Shown: positions 1-12,769 of the stretch, in pieces | How the letters are laid out: the number at the start of each line of letters is the position of its first letter | How positions within the stretch are numbered: position 1 is the first letter of the stretch | NCBI GenBank assembly: GCA_019722365.1 | Contig: JADFUC010001567.1 | Coordinates: forward strand, 248,001 to 312,000 | Origin: Lithospermum erythrorhizon | Lineage: Eukaryota; Streptophyta; Magnoliopsida; Boraginales; Boraginaceae | Reading direction: 5' to 3' | Length of the DNA: 64,000 nt | Notes under the pieces: generated by a model | What the model was told of the DNA's origin: nothing | What the model saw: the letters and a program-made list of their open reading frames with translations, nothing else | Database searches by the model: none | Position numbers and translations under genes: made by a program

Positions 1-1743
1 ATTTTTAGCCTGGTCGCACGTTCCAACTGGCAAAGGGACTCTTTCCTCAAGCCACTCCCATGCTTCTGAGGGAGATCATGCATCAGAAAGCTGATTTCTA
101 TATGATGAAGTCTTCAAGTTAGTACTCAGGAAATGTTAGAGAAAGAAAGTAAGAAACAAGCTTCCAATACTAAGGTTCTACTACGACAGAGCATGTACAG
201 TTCAAAATAAGGAGGTCACTGGAGTTGACTTGGCTACTCTGGCGGGTAATGTGCAATATACACTCTTCTTGTTCCATAGAATGTGCAATTCGACCCCTTG
301 TGTTTTTTCAAATAAGCAAACTGTCCCCAAGTGCTTCCTAAAGATGCCCTATAAGTAGTGTCCAGGAAGTCATTTGAGATACTTAGGAGGTGAGCTACAC
401 ATTTTTTTAACAATGGGGTGGATTCATTTTTTTATAATTTAAGGACTAAGGAGGATAGGTAGAATAACAATGTTGTGGATTGCACTTTACCCCTACTTTG
501 ACCAGAATAACAATCAAAGATAAGTTACAGATTAGGAAAAACACATATGGACTGAGGTTGCATAGTACTTATCTGTTTTATAGAACCAAGGAACATCTTG
601 AGCTACCTTCGAAAGGATAGGAAGGTCTACAAAAGAGGCGAAAGCATCACTTCGATTGTAATGTAATTTTTAGATCCAGTACAAGTAAAACTATTGTTGC
701 CCTTAATCACACAGTCACATGCCTCGGTCTGTTATTCTGATGTTGGTATTGTAAATATCCTTGATTCCTTCCATGGCGCCCTAGGGAAGAATTGTTGAGT
801 TGTGGAGCTTAATTTGTGGCCATGGTATGAAGACCTTACACAGAGTTTGATGCCAGAAGCCCCCTAAGCAAATTTTATTATTTGTGCTTAATTAAACTAT
901 ATCTAGGCTTATGTCTTGAATTAATTTTATTATGAAAACGTTAGGCTCACCTAAGTCTATGCATATTATTTTGAAGCTCCGTTTGTCTGTAGATCTGTAG
1001 ACTAATATAGTGTGTAAGAGTTGTACACAACTTCTTTCCAGGTTTTCATACAGTGAAATCTGCCTTTGGCAAGTGTGGACCATTATAAATATGTGCTTCC
1101 TTTATTCTTTACTGTCTGTCTATTGTTTTACGCATTGGTCGAATTAGGAATCTAATCTGTAACACCTCCCCCCCCCAAACCACCACACATTCGCACACGC
1201 TTGTTCTGTGATATTGAGATGTCATTTTTGCATTACTAATCCTAACATGATATTAATGTGGTTCTTCTTTCATTAATAGATAACAATTTTCAATAAAAAA
1301 CCAGTCGTTTTATACAAGAACAAGTACATTTAACCAACTTAGTCTGCAAATAAATAGTGCAATCAAGCTTGACTTTCATGTCCCTGCCCCCTGGAGGGCC
1401 ATATAACAAATACTGTCTTTTATAGGCCTTCCCTACCTCCCTGCAATAACTTTATCCTCTTCAATAACTTCACCATATCCATTAATATCATATCCTTCTT
1501 ATCCATCTCCGGGGCCAACGACTCAGGCTTTGCCATTGGATACCTGCACACCCATTCGATGTGATTTTGAGATGGCGATTTCCCATGTCGAGACTAAATT
1601 CTCCCACTTAATTTGGGAAGGATATTACTGATAGTATTTGATGAGTCATACACCTATATACAAGGCTTCAATATTATTCATTTTGTACAATGTGACAAGC
1701 CTCCACTTTTTAATCTTCTGGTGGAGTTCAAAACTTAGATATC
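1..1743. other. Intergenic DNA, no gene recognised
   Basis: No long open frame and no recognisable domain on either strand. It contains a nine-base C run at 1168-1176. The last ~80 bases (about 1660-1743) still align with the 3' flank of the intact KCS gene at 37.7 kb when reverse-complemented, so they are the old 3' untranslated region of the KCS pseudogene. Confidence 0.5.
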
Positions 1744-3153
1744 TTACATATTGTTCTTAACAGTACAAACCCCATTTGATTCATTGTTCAGAATAGGATA
1801 GTTGTCAATGGTATCAGCCCAGGGTCCTATTTGAGCTTCATCACCAGCAATAATCCTATTGCATTTCCAGATCAAACTAATGCATTTGGGTCCTGATCCA
1901 ACTGCAAGCTGCCAAATTTTATCTCCTGGTTTCACTCGTTCCTTAGCTTCCATATAAGCTAATTCATACCAAATCGACGACGAAGATTGGTTTCCGAACC
2001 TATGCAATGTCATCATTGCAGGCTCTGTATAAACCTCTCCAAGTTTAAGCACTTCAGCAGTTACTTTTATGATTGGTTTTCCAGATGGAACCAAGCAAAA
2101 ATGTTGAATTGCTGTCTTGAAATTCGGCACATAAATTTCACTATTCCTGTGAATGAAGTTTCTATAGAATAAAGAAACGCCATACAAAACTATTTCACGT
2201 AATGGCAGAATACTCAATGCAAGAATGGTGACATTAGATCTCACAGTTTCTTTGAGCGCCTCAAAGACCTCCTTTTTCACTGTAAAACCTGTCAACCCTT
2301 CTGAATCTTCTTCGCGATACGCCTTGTAGTATCCTGTATCATCAAAGGCCCTTTGATTTCTCAAGGTCAAAAGAAGTTCATATTTTGCAGTATTTCTATA
2401 TTTTTTCTTGTTAGAAATCAAGACTGCTGAGGCACCCCATCTAAATGTACAATTCAAAAGCATCATTGAGCGATTTCGACCAGAGTACCATCCTGTGGAC
2501 AAGATCTCTGTACTCACAATAACAGCATTCGAATTCGGGTGGGTTTTCATTATGTTTTGAGCCATATCTATGCTCTATCAACTTGCAGTATCCCATTCCA
2601 CTTGCAATTGAAGCACTTCACATCTTCTCGAAGCGAAAATTTGTTGATGATAATGTCAGAAAGAGATGGAATAGGGCAAAAGCCACTACAATTAACAATA
2701 AGTATGTCAATATCAAATGGGGATAACTTTGTTACTGAGATCATTGAAGGCGGAGAAAAGTGACATGTGGGCTTCTTCAATAGCATCTTTATGGCTTGAT
2801 CCTGGTGGAATATAATGCAAACTTGGTGGTAAATGAGTTTCTTCACCTAGTCCTGATATTCTAAGCATATTTTCAATAAAAGAAACTGTTTCCTCGTCCC
2901 AAAATTCGAATAATCGAGCATGCTCGATATATAATGATGTGGGGGTTTTGGATACATTTGGTAGCTTGAAACATGAGAAATCTACAAGATAGGCTGATTC
3001 TTGCTTAAAGATTGGAGAGGACTTGAAAGTGAATAACACAAGAAAACAAGAAAGAGTTAGTAGTTGAAATAAAACTAGTTCCTTTTTAGTTAGAATAGTT
3101 ACAGCTTCGAGATATGAAATTACTAGAACTAAAACTTTCATGAATTGCTCCAT
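1744..3153 (-). pseudogene. 3-ketoacyl-CoA synthase (KCS) pseudogene, frameshifted, catalytic Cys lost
   Basis: This is a near-copy of the intact KCS gene at 36283-37668, in the opposite orientation. Homology starts at a Met whose codon is 3151-3153 (MEQFMK against MAHFLK) and runs to the stop at 1744. The N-terminal half reads openly to about 2730. There a net 5-base deletion, compared with the intact copy, shifts the frame. A second disturbed patch at about 2590-2615 has a one-base gain and loss of two bases from the codon for the active-site cysteine (intact copy NLSGMGCTAG). The two changes add up to minus six, so the C-terminal half (2565 down to 1744) returns to the original frame. The C-terminal half ends in a tail about 11 residues longer than the intact protein. 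Similarity reaches into the 3' untranslated region, so this is a genomic or full-length duplication. The frame breaks and the lost nucleophile make it non-functional as an elongase. Confidence 0.88.
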
Positions 3154-5649
3154 TGCATACAAGATATATACTACTAAAAAGTCATTTCCTAGGGACGGAC
3201 CTAGGATACAAGGGAAATTGAGTGATATATATATAGCTAGAAAGATCCATATTCCTATGGCCGGACCTAGAATTTTAATATGAATATTCATTTTATCATT
3301 TAAAATATGAAAAGTCAATATATAAATATTCATTTTGTAGAGAGTAGAAATGAATAAAAAAATAAATAAATGCTTGGTACACCTAAAGACCTTCTATAAA
3401 ATATTGAAAGACTTCACATTTGAGCTATATTGTTTTTAAGAATGGTATTCATATAAATATCTTTAACATGAATAGCAGAAAAATAAAAAATAATGGGAGC
3501 TTGCTTCAGCACTGGTTTATGCTCATTGTGCATGGCTAACAAGTGGTCGGAAGAAATTTGAAAGGAAGATGACGAGTGTTCGTTGATAGCCATTTGCAAT
3601 TTTGCATGTTGGCATGTTGATTGAAGTCGCATGTTGACTTAAAAGTCTTAAATAACTAACACAATTTTCACTAGCAATAGAAATTTAGTAATCACTCCAA
3701 TTTATTTTAATTTATTTTCTCATACTCATGACAACATTGATTTTCAATTACTCTTAATACTGTGGACCTCAATACTAGCCAGCATCTTAGATTCGAACCT
3801 CTACGTTTCGATTCTAATAAGATATTATACATATTTCTATTATTAGGAAAAAAAATTACTCTTTAGCTAGATATTATTAAAAATTTAAACATTAATATTA
3901 CGAAAGATTTAAAAGCATTTAATCAAACGATATAAATTTTTATATTTTTTAAACTGAATAATTTTATATTTTAAAAGCTTAAATTTCAAAAAAAATCAAA
4001 CGATAATTGTGCCTGACGGATGAAAGAATTATCAAAATATGAAATTCTAAATGAGCTTGGCCCCTCTTCTAAATGTAAGGTCCCAATTCAATGTGTAGCC
4101 TATCTGGCACCCAATGTGCATCATCTAACACATCGAGTGAGATGACCTCCAATGTCGTTTCTTGTAACGTTAATTTGAGGATTTTTTTCAAGTTCAAGAC
4201 CTAGGTTTGTATGTAAATGAATCCTTTGAGGTATTTTTTTAAGTTTTATGTGAACGAAGTACTAAACAAGTTAGCGGCGACGATTTCAGATGTAAGCGAA
4301 CGAATTCGAATGAAATTTAAACGAATGCCAGAAAAGAATCGCATAAAAGTTTCTAATCGTTTGGAACAATTCATTTTGTTTGGTATGTTATAGAATCTAA
4401 ACAATTTTATATTACATATTTCCATATGATAATAAAGAATAAATAATACAAATTTATTAATTATATATGTTATGTATTTATTATAAAATAATATTAATAT
4501 ATTCATTTGAAGTATATATTTTAAAGTACTAATAGAAATTTCAAAGTTTTATAGTAATAATATATTAATTTTTACAATATATTAGTTTTGAAATACAATA
4601 TACTTAGTTTTAAAGTAATATCATAAAATATTAATTTAAATATGTTTTTTTCGTACTCAAAGCAATTCATATGAAGATATTCATTGAAATTATAGATTTT
4701 AATGTAATTTAGATATTATTCTTTAAAGTATTTAATTTTATAAATTTTGAATAATAATTAATATATTTTATTATAAATATTTCTTAATATAATTTTCACA
4801 TTAAATATATCTATCATATATATTGATTAATTGATTAGATAGACAACTTGAATATATATATATATATAATATTAATATAATTAATATAACACACGTGAAG
4901 AATGAGCGACGTGGGTTTTCCTCTATCGTATGGTAGACTCTAATGTGGTCGGAATAAAGTTATTTGCTTTCACATGCTGATTTATTTACCTAGTCGATAT
5001 TATAATGTTATCTATTATTATCGAAATATTTTGTAAAACATTATATTAAATTGGTTGAAATATATTAAAATTAATATGATCATAAGAGTAATGACTAAAT
5101 GACATTTAATAATTATGATAAATGTAATGAAAGTAATTACCACGACTATGCAATATTACATGTTTACGATGCCATTGAATACGATCATTATATTTGATAT
5201 TCATCAGCCTACCACCCTTTGCACCCCCTGCACTTTTGTAAATAAGTAAGGAACGCTCGGTGGCACCATCTTTTCACGTAGAGTCGAGTATAATCGTAAA
5301 GATGAAGGCTGTGATATCCTCAATACCAAAGGCATTCAGGTTGCGGACAACTATGTATTTAAAACATGTCAGATATGACGAAAGGGGATTCATGAAATTG
5401 TGTGAAGTACAATTGTCATTGTCAGATCACCATTTGGGCGTAGTCATGTTGTATTTTCCTTCCTCCTTTTGTATCTCGCATTGTATGGTGATTCTGCTCG
5501 TACAATGACGATTCTAACTATTGCGTAGCTCCACTGAGTATGGTCATATAATTTAGCCCCCAAAATTTGGTATTTTCAACATGTACATATAGCATAGTAA
5601 GCACGTTGCAAAATCCAATAGTTCGGTTTTGTTTCACTTTGTTACAAGT
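3154..5649. other. AT-rich intergenic DNA
   Basis: Very AT-rich stretch with many short homopolymers and an (AT)n microsatellite at about 4852-4868. No coding potential with recognisable similarity was seen. The upstream sequence of the KCS pseudogene shows no clear match to the promoter of the intact copy beyond the start codon region. Confidence 0.5.
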
Positions 5650-6470
5650 TTGTAACTGATTTCTTAAACGATAACAAGCTTCTAAAATTACTGACAAGAC
5701 TTTAATACTACAATTTAATTGTACAAAACAATAAATGAATCTGCTTATGTCGCTGCACTTTGGTCTAACAAATCAAGTAGGCGTTAATTAAATTGCTCAA
5801 TACTCAAAGATCTTTAAGATCGTCCACACCAACAAATCTCCTCAACTCTTCCAGACGCTTTACTAGGAACGCTTAAAGTGTAAACTAGGAATAAATGATG
5901 GAAGAAAAAAAAACCTTGTTTTTTTTCCTAAGGGGGTCGGGTTGTTTGACGTAGGTGGATAAGTTTTGATTTCTTGTAAATCAAAATATGAGCATTAGTT
6001 TTAGTCAAGGTTTGGAATTAAGTCACTAAATAGAGAACACTGAGTTTTGGGCGAGACAAAATTCCTCAAACCTATTTCTTCCACCGCCTCTAATCCAGCT
6101 AAAACCGAGTCCTGGATTCGATTTTTTCGTCTCCGAATGTTTTCTTCGTGTTTCACTGAATTTTATAATACATTAATTATATAGTTCGGTAATCGCTTCT
6201 ATGTGACCCTTAGACCTAAATTAAAGAGTAATATATTAAACAATATTAACCGACTATTCTATTAATATGTAGATTACGAGCGGACCCTAGTAAGTCATCG
6301 TAACCCCTAATGTCAATGCGTTAATCCTAAAATACCAATTATCTAACTATTAATATATATCGAACTTACATATATATATGGATATATAATTTGAATGAAA
6401 GTAACCTATTACATAATCTAAATTGCTTCAACGCAAGATTTTACGATATCGAATTTCTTATATTTCCAAA
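5650..6470 (-). repeat. LTR-like repeat, copy 1 of a four-copy family
   Basis: Aligns, with many small indels, to 21880-22780 (for example the shared stretches around 5865-5960 and 22085-22170) and, over its upper part, to 23.2-24.0 and 24.0-24.7 kb. The upper end near 6455-6470 resembles the family end, which on the minus strand begins TGTTGG followed by an AT-rich segment. Just above it is a CTCCCA-type stretch at about 6464, which read on the minus strand is purine-rich like a polypurine tract beside a 3' LTR. This suggests the 3' LTR of a minus-strand element. Boundaries are approximate. Confidence 0.55.
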
Positions 6471-9400
6471 CTCCCAATTTTCCCTCGACGATTTATGATA
6501 TTAGTATCAATGATTCCTTCAATACGCGATTTCCAGCGGTCGAGCTATGGTAAGAAAAGTGTCACCAAACTCTCACACCCGTAGTTTCCTTGGTAATGGA
6601 TAGGTTAATGTGATATCCAACTCATAGTCGGGTAAAGGCCACTCAAATCACCCTTAACTCCTTAAGATTACATAAATCTACCGGGATTTATCCGGGTTGT
6701 ATGAATCCTATTGTACCTGTGTTCCCATTTATACTCAGAGTATACCCCCGATCCTCGTCATATGCGATCCTCCCCGTTACGTATGGGACGCTTGACAAGG
6801 TCAAAGACATTTAGTACCCAGCGGAACTTATTACTCAAAGTTTAAGAGTCGCTATTCAAGATATTGTCTGTGAGAATCTTCTTCTTTGGGGACACGTATA
6901 ATTTATCTTCCAAGTTCTCACCGGGCGTCATTGTCCAAGATTCACGGCTTCAAATTATTTTAAGGCTCGTAAACCGATGTGATTGATTAGAGTATCCATA
7001 TTCCCTTTTGATCCAAGAAAATGATCAACACTATCAAGAACATACTAGTCGCTTCGCGTTTAATACCGCTCGAACACCTAACTAAATGACGAGGCAATCT
7101 CGTCAAGTTTTCGTGTCAGAAAGCCTGTTCGATCATGTATCCAAAAACCTCTTTAGAATAACATTAAATTGCGGTGGAATCCAACAAGGTTTGTTACTTG
7201 TAGTAAAGATATGTGTACGTCTTACATACACTCATCATTATCCATAATAACGACAGACCTAATCTTGAAACTCATATTCAAATACATCACACAACGGTCG
7301 TTTATGACATTGAGACGAGATACTAGCTCCCACTAAATCTAGCACCACTTGAGTAGCGACGGAAGAATCATTACTTCTTCTTAGCATGCTTTTACTATTA
7401 TGGTTGATTAGCCGGGTATCTAGTTTAGTTGTTGTCCTTTGTTCACAACTTTATGAACATATGCACTTCTATATTCAACTATTGAGAGAAGTGTCATTGT
7501 CTGACTATATGTTCGGCTTTAACAATGAGATCTTGATTCTCCAGCTTCAATAAGCTATTAGAGATAACCATCTTTATCGCGACACCTACTCAGTAACTTT
7601 CAAGATCACTTATCGTCAAGTTATAATCCCGACTTCGCTTCTTATTCACAACTTCTTAGATTGTAATTGTACTCAGTTTCTATGTTCTGTAGTTATCCAT
7701 TGTGTTTATTGGTTTGTCTTAGTCCATCTAAGATCGACAATCGTCTCTGTTGGTTTACGCAACTGATAAACATAATCCCCTTTATCATTGCTCTTCTTTC
7801 TCGTTGGACAACTTTATGATGTGGGAGGAGAAAGTTGTTTATCCTAGAAAGATTCTTCCTTTTGGGTATTCATTTTGGATACCTGGTTGAATGCATTATC
7901 ATTATAAGTATAATTCAACTTGTCGAAGTCTATTCCACTGGCCTCTATGAATTATGTAAAGATTCGAGCTATCCTTGTTCCTTTTATGTAGAAAATCGCG
8001 GCACAACCCGATCTGAGGTCATTGTGTCATTCTCTATCATTAAAATATCTTATACATACTAATTTGTACATGCTAGGTAGCTTCTACTGACCTTCTTGTC
8101 TATACAAGAATTTAATTTCCATTAATGAATTCAAACATTTTGAACTATTCATTAAATCATGTGTAGATGTCAACTATTGTAGATCCGGATGATCAAACAT
8201 TTGTGATTAATAAGAATTTCTCCAATACAAGAATCACCTTCGATTGATGAATTCTCTCAATTATCAATAACTTATAAACATGGATATTTCATTTTATTAA
8301 TTATTTGTAGGTATTATAAAAGAGTTATTTATTCCGAGAAAACTTGCTATCTTGGAGCAAATATGTTAATATCCAAATCTGCATTTGGTATATTTAAACT
8401 ATCTCCGGATCTCATAAATCATCATCACGTTTGTTCATGGTCAGATCCTTAAAAACTAATTTTTGTTTAGATTACCTATCGTAGTAATGCAATGTGCTTT
8501 AAGTTCATCTTATAATATTGTCAAATGATCGACTGGTGAATGTTTTATAAGATTTGAACCCGACCGTTATAATACTTCCATATCACATCTTTACGTGATA
8601 TTCTTTGATGTTGATTAGCTGAAGAGTACATCAAGCCATGAGCTGGGATTGGTGTGGGATATGTGAGTTGCTTCATTAGGTGAGTCTGGTTCATCTAATA
8701 TATGTGTATGTCTTTAACAATTTTAAAGAGTATTAAATGTTTATATGAGTCGACTCTCAATTATTCGAACTATTCAAATGTTGTTCCTGTATTTCTAAGA
8801 TAGAGTAGTAAACATGGACATTTATATTTTACTAAGTTATTGTACTAGTAATGAGAGTGCTTGTATTCTCATAAATCTCGATTTATGATTCTGAGCAAAT
8901 ATGTTGCTTTTAACATTTAATTCTAAGTCAATGAAAGATTACGAGATTCTGAATTTTAAGAGTTGTTCACATTTTAATCATATTTATTCGAAGCATATGA
9001 TTCTAAAGATTCCGTCTGTACGATCTTTCGTTAATGTGATTATACTTTTACAATTCATAAAGATTATAAGAGATTTCAAGTAACTTTACTTTGAATTCTT
9101 ACGAAAGCATACATACTATGATAAGTTCATGCTGTCTAATTAACATACGGAAATATTATATCATTTGTAGTCAGATGTAAGGATTAATAAACAAACGAAT
9201 TGAATTAATCTCTAATGCATAAAATAAAACATCCATGTTCAAAACATAAACTAAAAATGTCATCCCTAATCAAACAGAAACTAACTAGACAATACGAGTA
9301 AATCTAAACAAGAGTCTAAAAATAAAACGATAAAAAGTTGGTCCTCCGTGTCGCTCTCATAACGCTTCCGTGGTTCCGCACCATCTTCAATAATCTTCTA

Positions 9401-11329
9401 CTTTACTTGCACATTTAAAAAGTAATGTAAGATAGCGACAATGTAAACAACATTATCAGACGGTAATCGAAGTATCTCAAGTCATAATATGATCGTATTC
9501 TCTCTTAAAACGGATCCGTGAGGTATCACATCTTAATCCAGGAAAAGTCCTTGGCATATTTCTGTTTCCTCTGAGGAGCTCGCACATGTCCATCATTACG
9601 TGACCGCCTGGCCCATCTCTCCGCTTTAACCCTCAAAGTCGCTTCCGGAGTGGGAGCGTAATCTTTCTACATCCCTTTCTTATTCGCTATTTATGACGCT
9701 TCCTCATAAATCAGAAACAGCTAAGTTGGCTCTCACTAGATCGCGGTATTTGACCTGATTCCAGAGAGTTCCGGATATATACCTTGAATGATATCCTTTG
9801 CCAACACCGGTATAGAAATTCCCGAGCATCGCATCTCGACCAACTTCATCACTATCGATAATGCTGGGAATTCTCGCTTATTCAGTCACGACTGCGTAAT
9901 ATTTCGAAAAGCTTTGACTCGGCCTCTCCAGATAAAGTCGAAGCCACTGACTAATATGTCTTTTGCTCCGAGAACACGAATCTCTCCTTTGAAGCTACTG
10001 CTCATGCAAAACTTCAGACACAGATCCGGCTCATCTCGACCTTCAAGTGCTTCATATTTCTTGCTTTAAGCGAAAAGTGATAATTGGCCCTTAGAACTCT
10101 CGGAATTTTCCTCTTTTCCAATACATATCCTTTATTCTCACTTGAAGGATTGTTGAGTACAGGGAACACTCAACGAAATTGTATATCATGTGTGTGACTA
10201 TCATATGTGCAACGGTGTAAAGGGCTCTGTGATCGAAATTTCCATAATAACTACCGAGAAAGTCCGTAAAGAAACAACTTAATCTATATGTCATAAAATA
10301 TTCTACAATTGGAGTGAAAAGTGTAAGCTCGAGTTCTTGAACAATAGACTATTCCATCGACGGCGTCCTACAAGAAGACGCCATACCTGCGGTGCCCGCC
10401 TGAACAGTGATCCGATTCCAACTTTACATTTTGGCATGACATTAACTACTTATTTATTAGGTAAGATTTATTCTATTTTACACTTCTCACTACCATGTCG
10501 TTGTATCAATCAAAATGCTCCAAGCACACACCCATTTAATCTTAAGTTAAAAATATAATACTTTATTGAGACAGGATATAATTATTAGTTGGAATTATTT
10601 CTAAACTATACTTTAGTATCACCAACTATTTTCCGGTTGACTTATTCTTTAAGGTGAATTAATATTTTAATAATTATTTATTATGATTAATTGTCCCAAG
10701 TTTTAATGCATTTCTATAAATACAAGACTAAAACACCTTATGTAAAATAGTATTTATAGGCCATATTATCTATATAATATAATAATATATCAAAAGGTCT
10801 ATGACATCCATCAAATATATCACATATATTATGCATGATAAATAATTAATATTATATTTAAACATATTACGCATATGACGTAAGCACAAGCAAAAGTAAT
10901 ACATTGCATGTCAAGAACAATCATCAAATGAAACGAACTATTTTATTTGTCTAAGTATAAAGTCACTAGTAATCAATTCCAAAGATTATTGAATATCACA
11001 AGTATTTAGCATTATCCAAAATATATTTACATTCTGATGAGATTAATCCTTTAAATTATGTTATTATAATTGAACTCAATTATATAATTGATTAAATAAT
11101 TTTTCATCAAGAAATTAAATTAATTGAATTCACTGATGTCCACAAATCTCAATTTTGGCAAAATCTATCAAGAATTGAAGCTCTTGGATCAAACTGGGGA
11201 ATCAATTGGTCCATTTAATACACAAATGGACCAAAAAGCATGTTTCAAACCGCGCGTCTCCAAGCCGCCCACTCAAGCTCAACGTGCAACCCACAAAGTT
11301 CGACTGCAGCGCTCGACGCCCAAATTCAA
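6471..11329. other. Degraded repeat-rich DNA, probably retrotransposon interior
   Basis: No reading frame here matches a family I can name. Base composition is less AT-rich than the surrounding intergenic DNA, and short open frames are scattered over both strands, as expected for decayed transposon sequence. The position, next to LTR copy 1 and before an inserted sirevirus, suggests the interior of the minus-strand element whose second LTR may be at 21880-22780. A TATA-like ataaata at about 10718 within AT-rich sequence could belong to another LTR. I cannot support a gene call. Confidence 0.35.
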
Positions 11330-12660
11330 ACCATACGTGCTAACTATTCTTTGGATTTCTACAACAAGCACTAATAGTTGCTACCGATTGCACAAGATTC
11401 AAGTCAAGTCAAACGCCGAGTTTCTTCATGCTTCGGTCGCGTTGTCTCTAAGACGCTTTGTGCGAAATCTCCAATATCTAGATTTGTTTTGTATTCGAGA
11501 GAGAGTTGTTTTAAAATGGTTAATTTTAAATCGATATTTAGTTTCAAATAAATCTGGTATAAACTTATTCGATTGATCCATTTGAATTATTTTGCAATCA
11601 AGTTAAAATGACTTGTCATTTGTACTTCACTCAATTAAGTCAAATTTAGGCTCAAACTAGAATAAATAAAACTATTTTGAAAGCCATCAAATTGCTCATC
11701 TGGCTCGTGACGAGGCTTCCATCCCACGTACGGCCCATGCGGATTACTTCCGCAGGCTTTCGGTTCTCAGATCGTACTTGCTCCACCCGATACATGACCC
11801 GGGAGCACGGGGTATATTTTTGAACCTGTGATTCATATCAAGCCTTTATCATGCTGGTAAGCCTTTGATAGGTTAAGTCTATCCGTGAAATGACGAGACT
11901 TCAAGCTATTTTGACCATCATCATGTGCTTTAAACACATTTCATCTACCACCTTTTTTCATTCAATACAACATTAAATCTTCAATTGTAAAGCAAAAGGT
12001 CAACTCTCTCATAAATACATTGCATATTGATTTATTGTGAGATTTTCATAGAGCTTATATTGTACCACTCTTCATTCATTCATTCATGGATATATTAATT
12101 AAGAGTTTCTTAAAGAAGACACATGATCATAGTTCACTAGTAAGTTGTTGTCTTACTTGAAGTGATTGTGAGGTGTATATTCCTAGCTTGTTACGAGACT
12201 CAAGCAGTGGTTTTCTAGCGGTTATCGAGAGATTCTCAAGTGATTGCCTGTAGGCGATTCAGTGTTCTAAGCGGCGATTAAGCGTAGGTGCGTATTGAGT
12301 TGATTGTTTGTACGCCGCGAGTGGTAAACTCCGGAAAATATAGATGTAGGTTATCTTCCAACCAAGGTCAGAAAGCTATGTACGAGCACTAGCTCAGTTT
12401 TCTAAATTATTGCGTATCATTCTCTTTACTCTTATCCTTTTACATATTGCTTTACTTTAATTATTACTTGTATTAGTAATTGTTATGTTTATGTAAATTG
12501 TTAATTGTTGAATCGGAAAAGTGTCAAGCTGAATCGGGGAATATCTATTAGTCTCTCATTAATTATCATTAATCTCAAGTATAACTACTCATGCCTTAAA
12601 AAAATCGAAAAAGCTTCAACTTTCAGAATTATCTTAATTCACCCTCTCTGTGATTGCGAC
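11330..12660 (+). repeat. 5' LTR of the sirevirus-type element
   Basis: Matches the 3' LTR at about 20050-21417 along its whole length: shared blocks include 11390-11580 with 20110-20310, 11900-12120 with 20665-20870, 12180-12360 with 20935-21110, and the end in TTCACCC at about 12639 against 21405. The two LTRs carry many small deletions and substitutions relative to each other. The 5' edge could not be fixed because the first 60 or so bases of the 3' LTR have no clear counterpart here. Confidence 0.75.
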
Positions 12661-12769
12661 ATATTGCAATGTTTTCAGACGAGCCTAATCGTTATGGGGC
12701 GAAATTTTAATATTCTAGCGCGGCCATGGATGATTGTTTAAAAGTAGGCGGCTCAGCTGCTAGATTTTA

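Noticed and set aside
1168..1176. C homopolymer as a regulatory element
   Set aside because: Nine-base run with no context; ordinary low-complexity sequence.
3789..3802. tRNA-like T-loop word (GGTTCGAATC) on the minus strand
   Set aside because: No acceptor stem, D arm or anticodon arm can be placed around it; at most a SINE relic.
5260..5508. 82-codon open frame
   Set aside because: No recognisable similarity and close to repeat-derived DNA; not supported as a gene.
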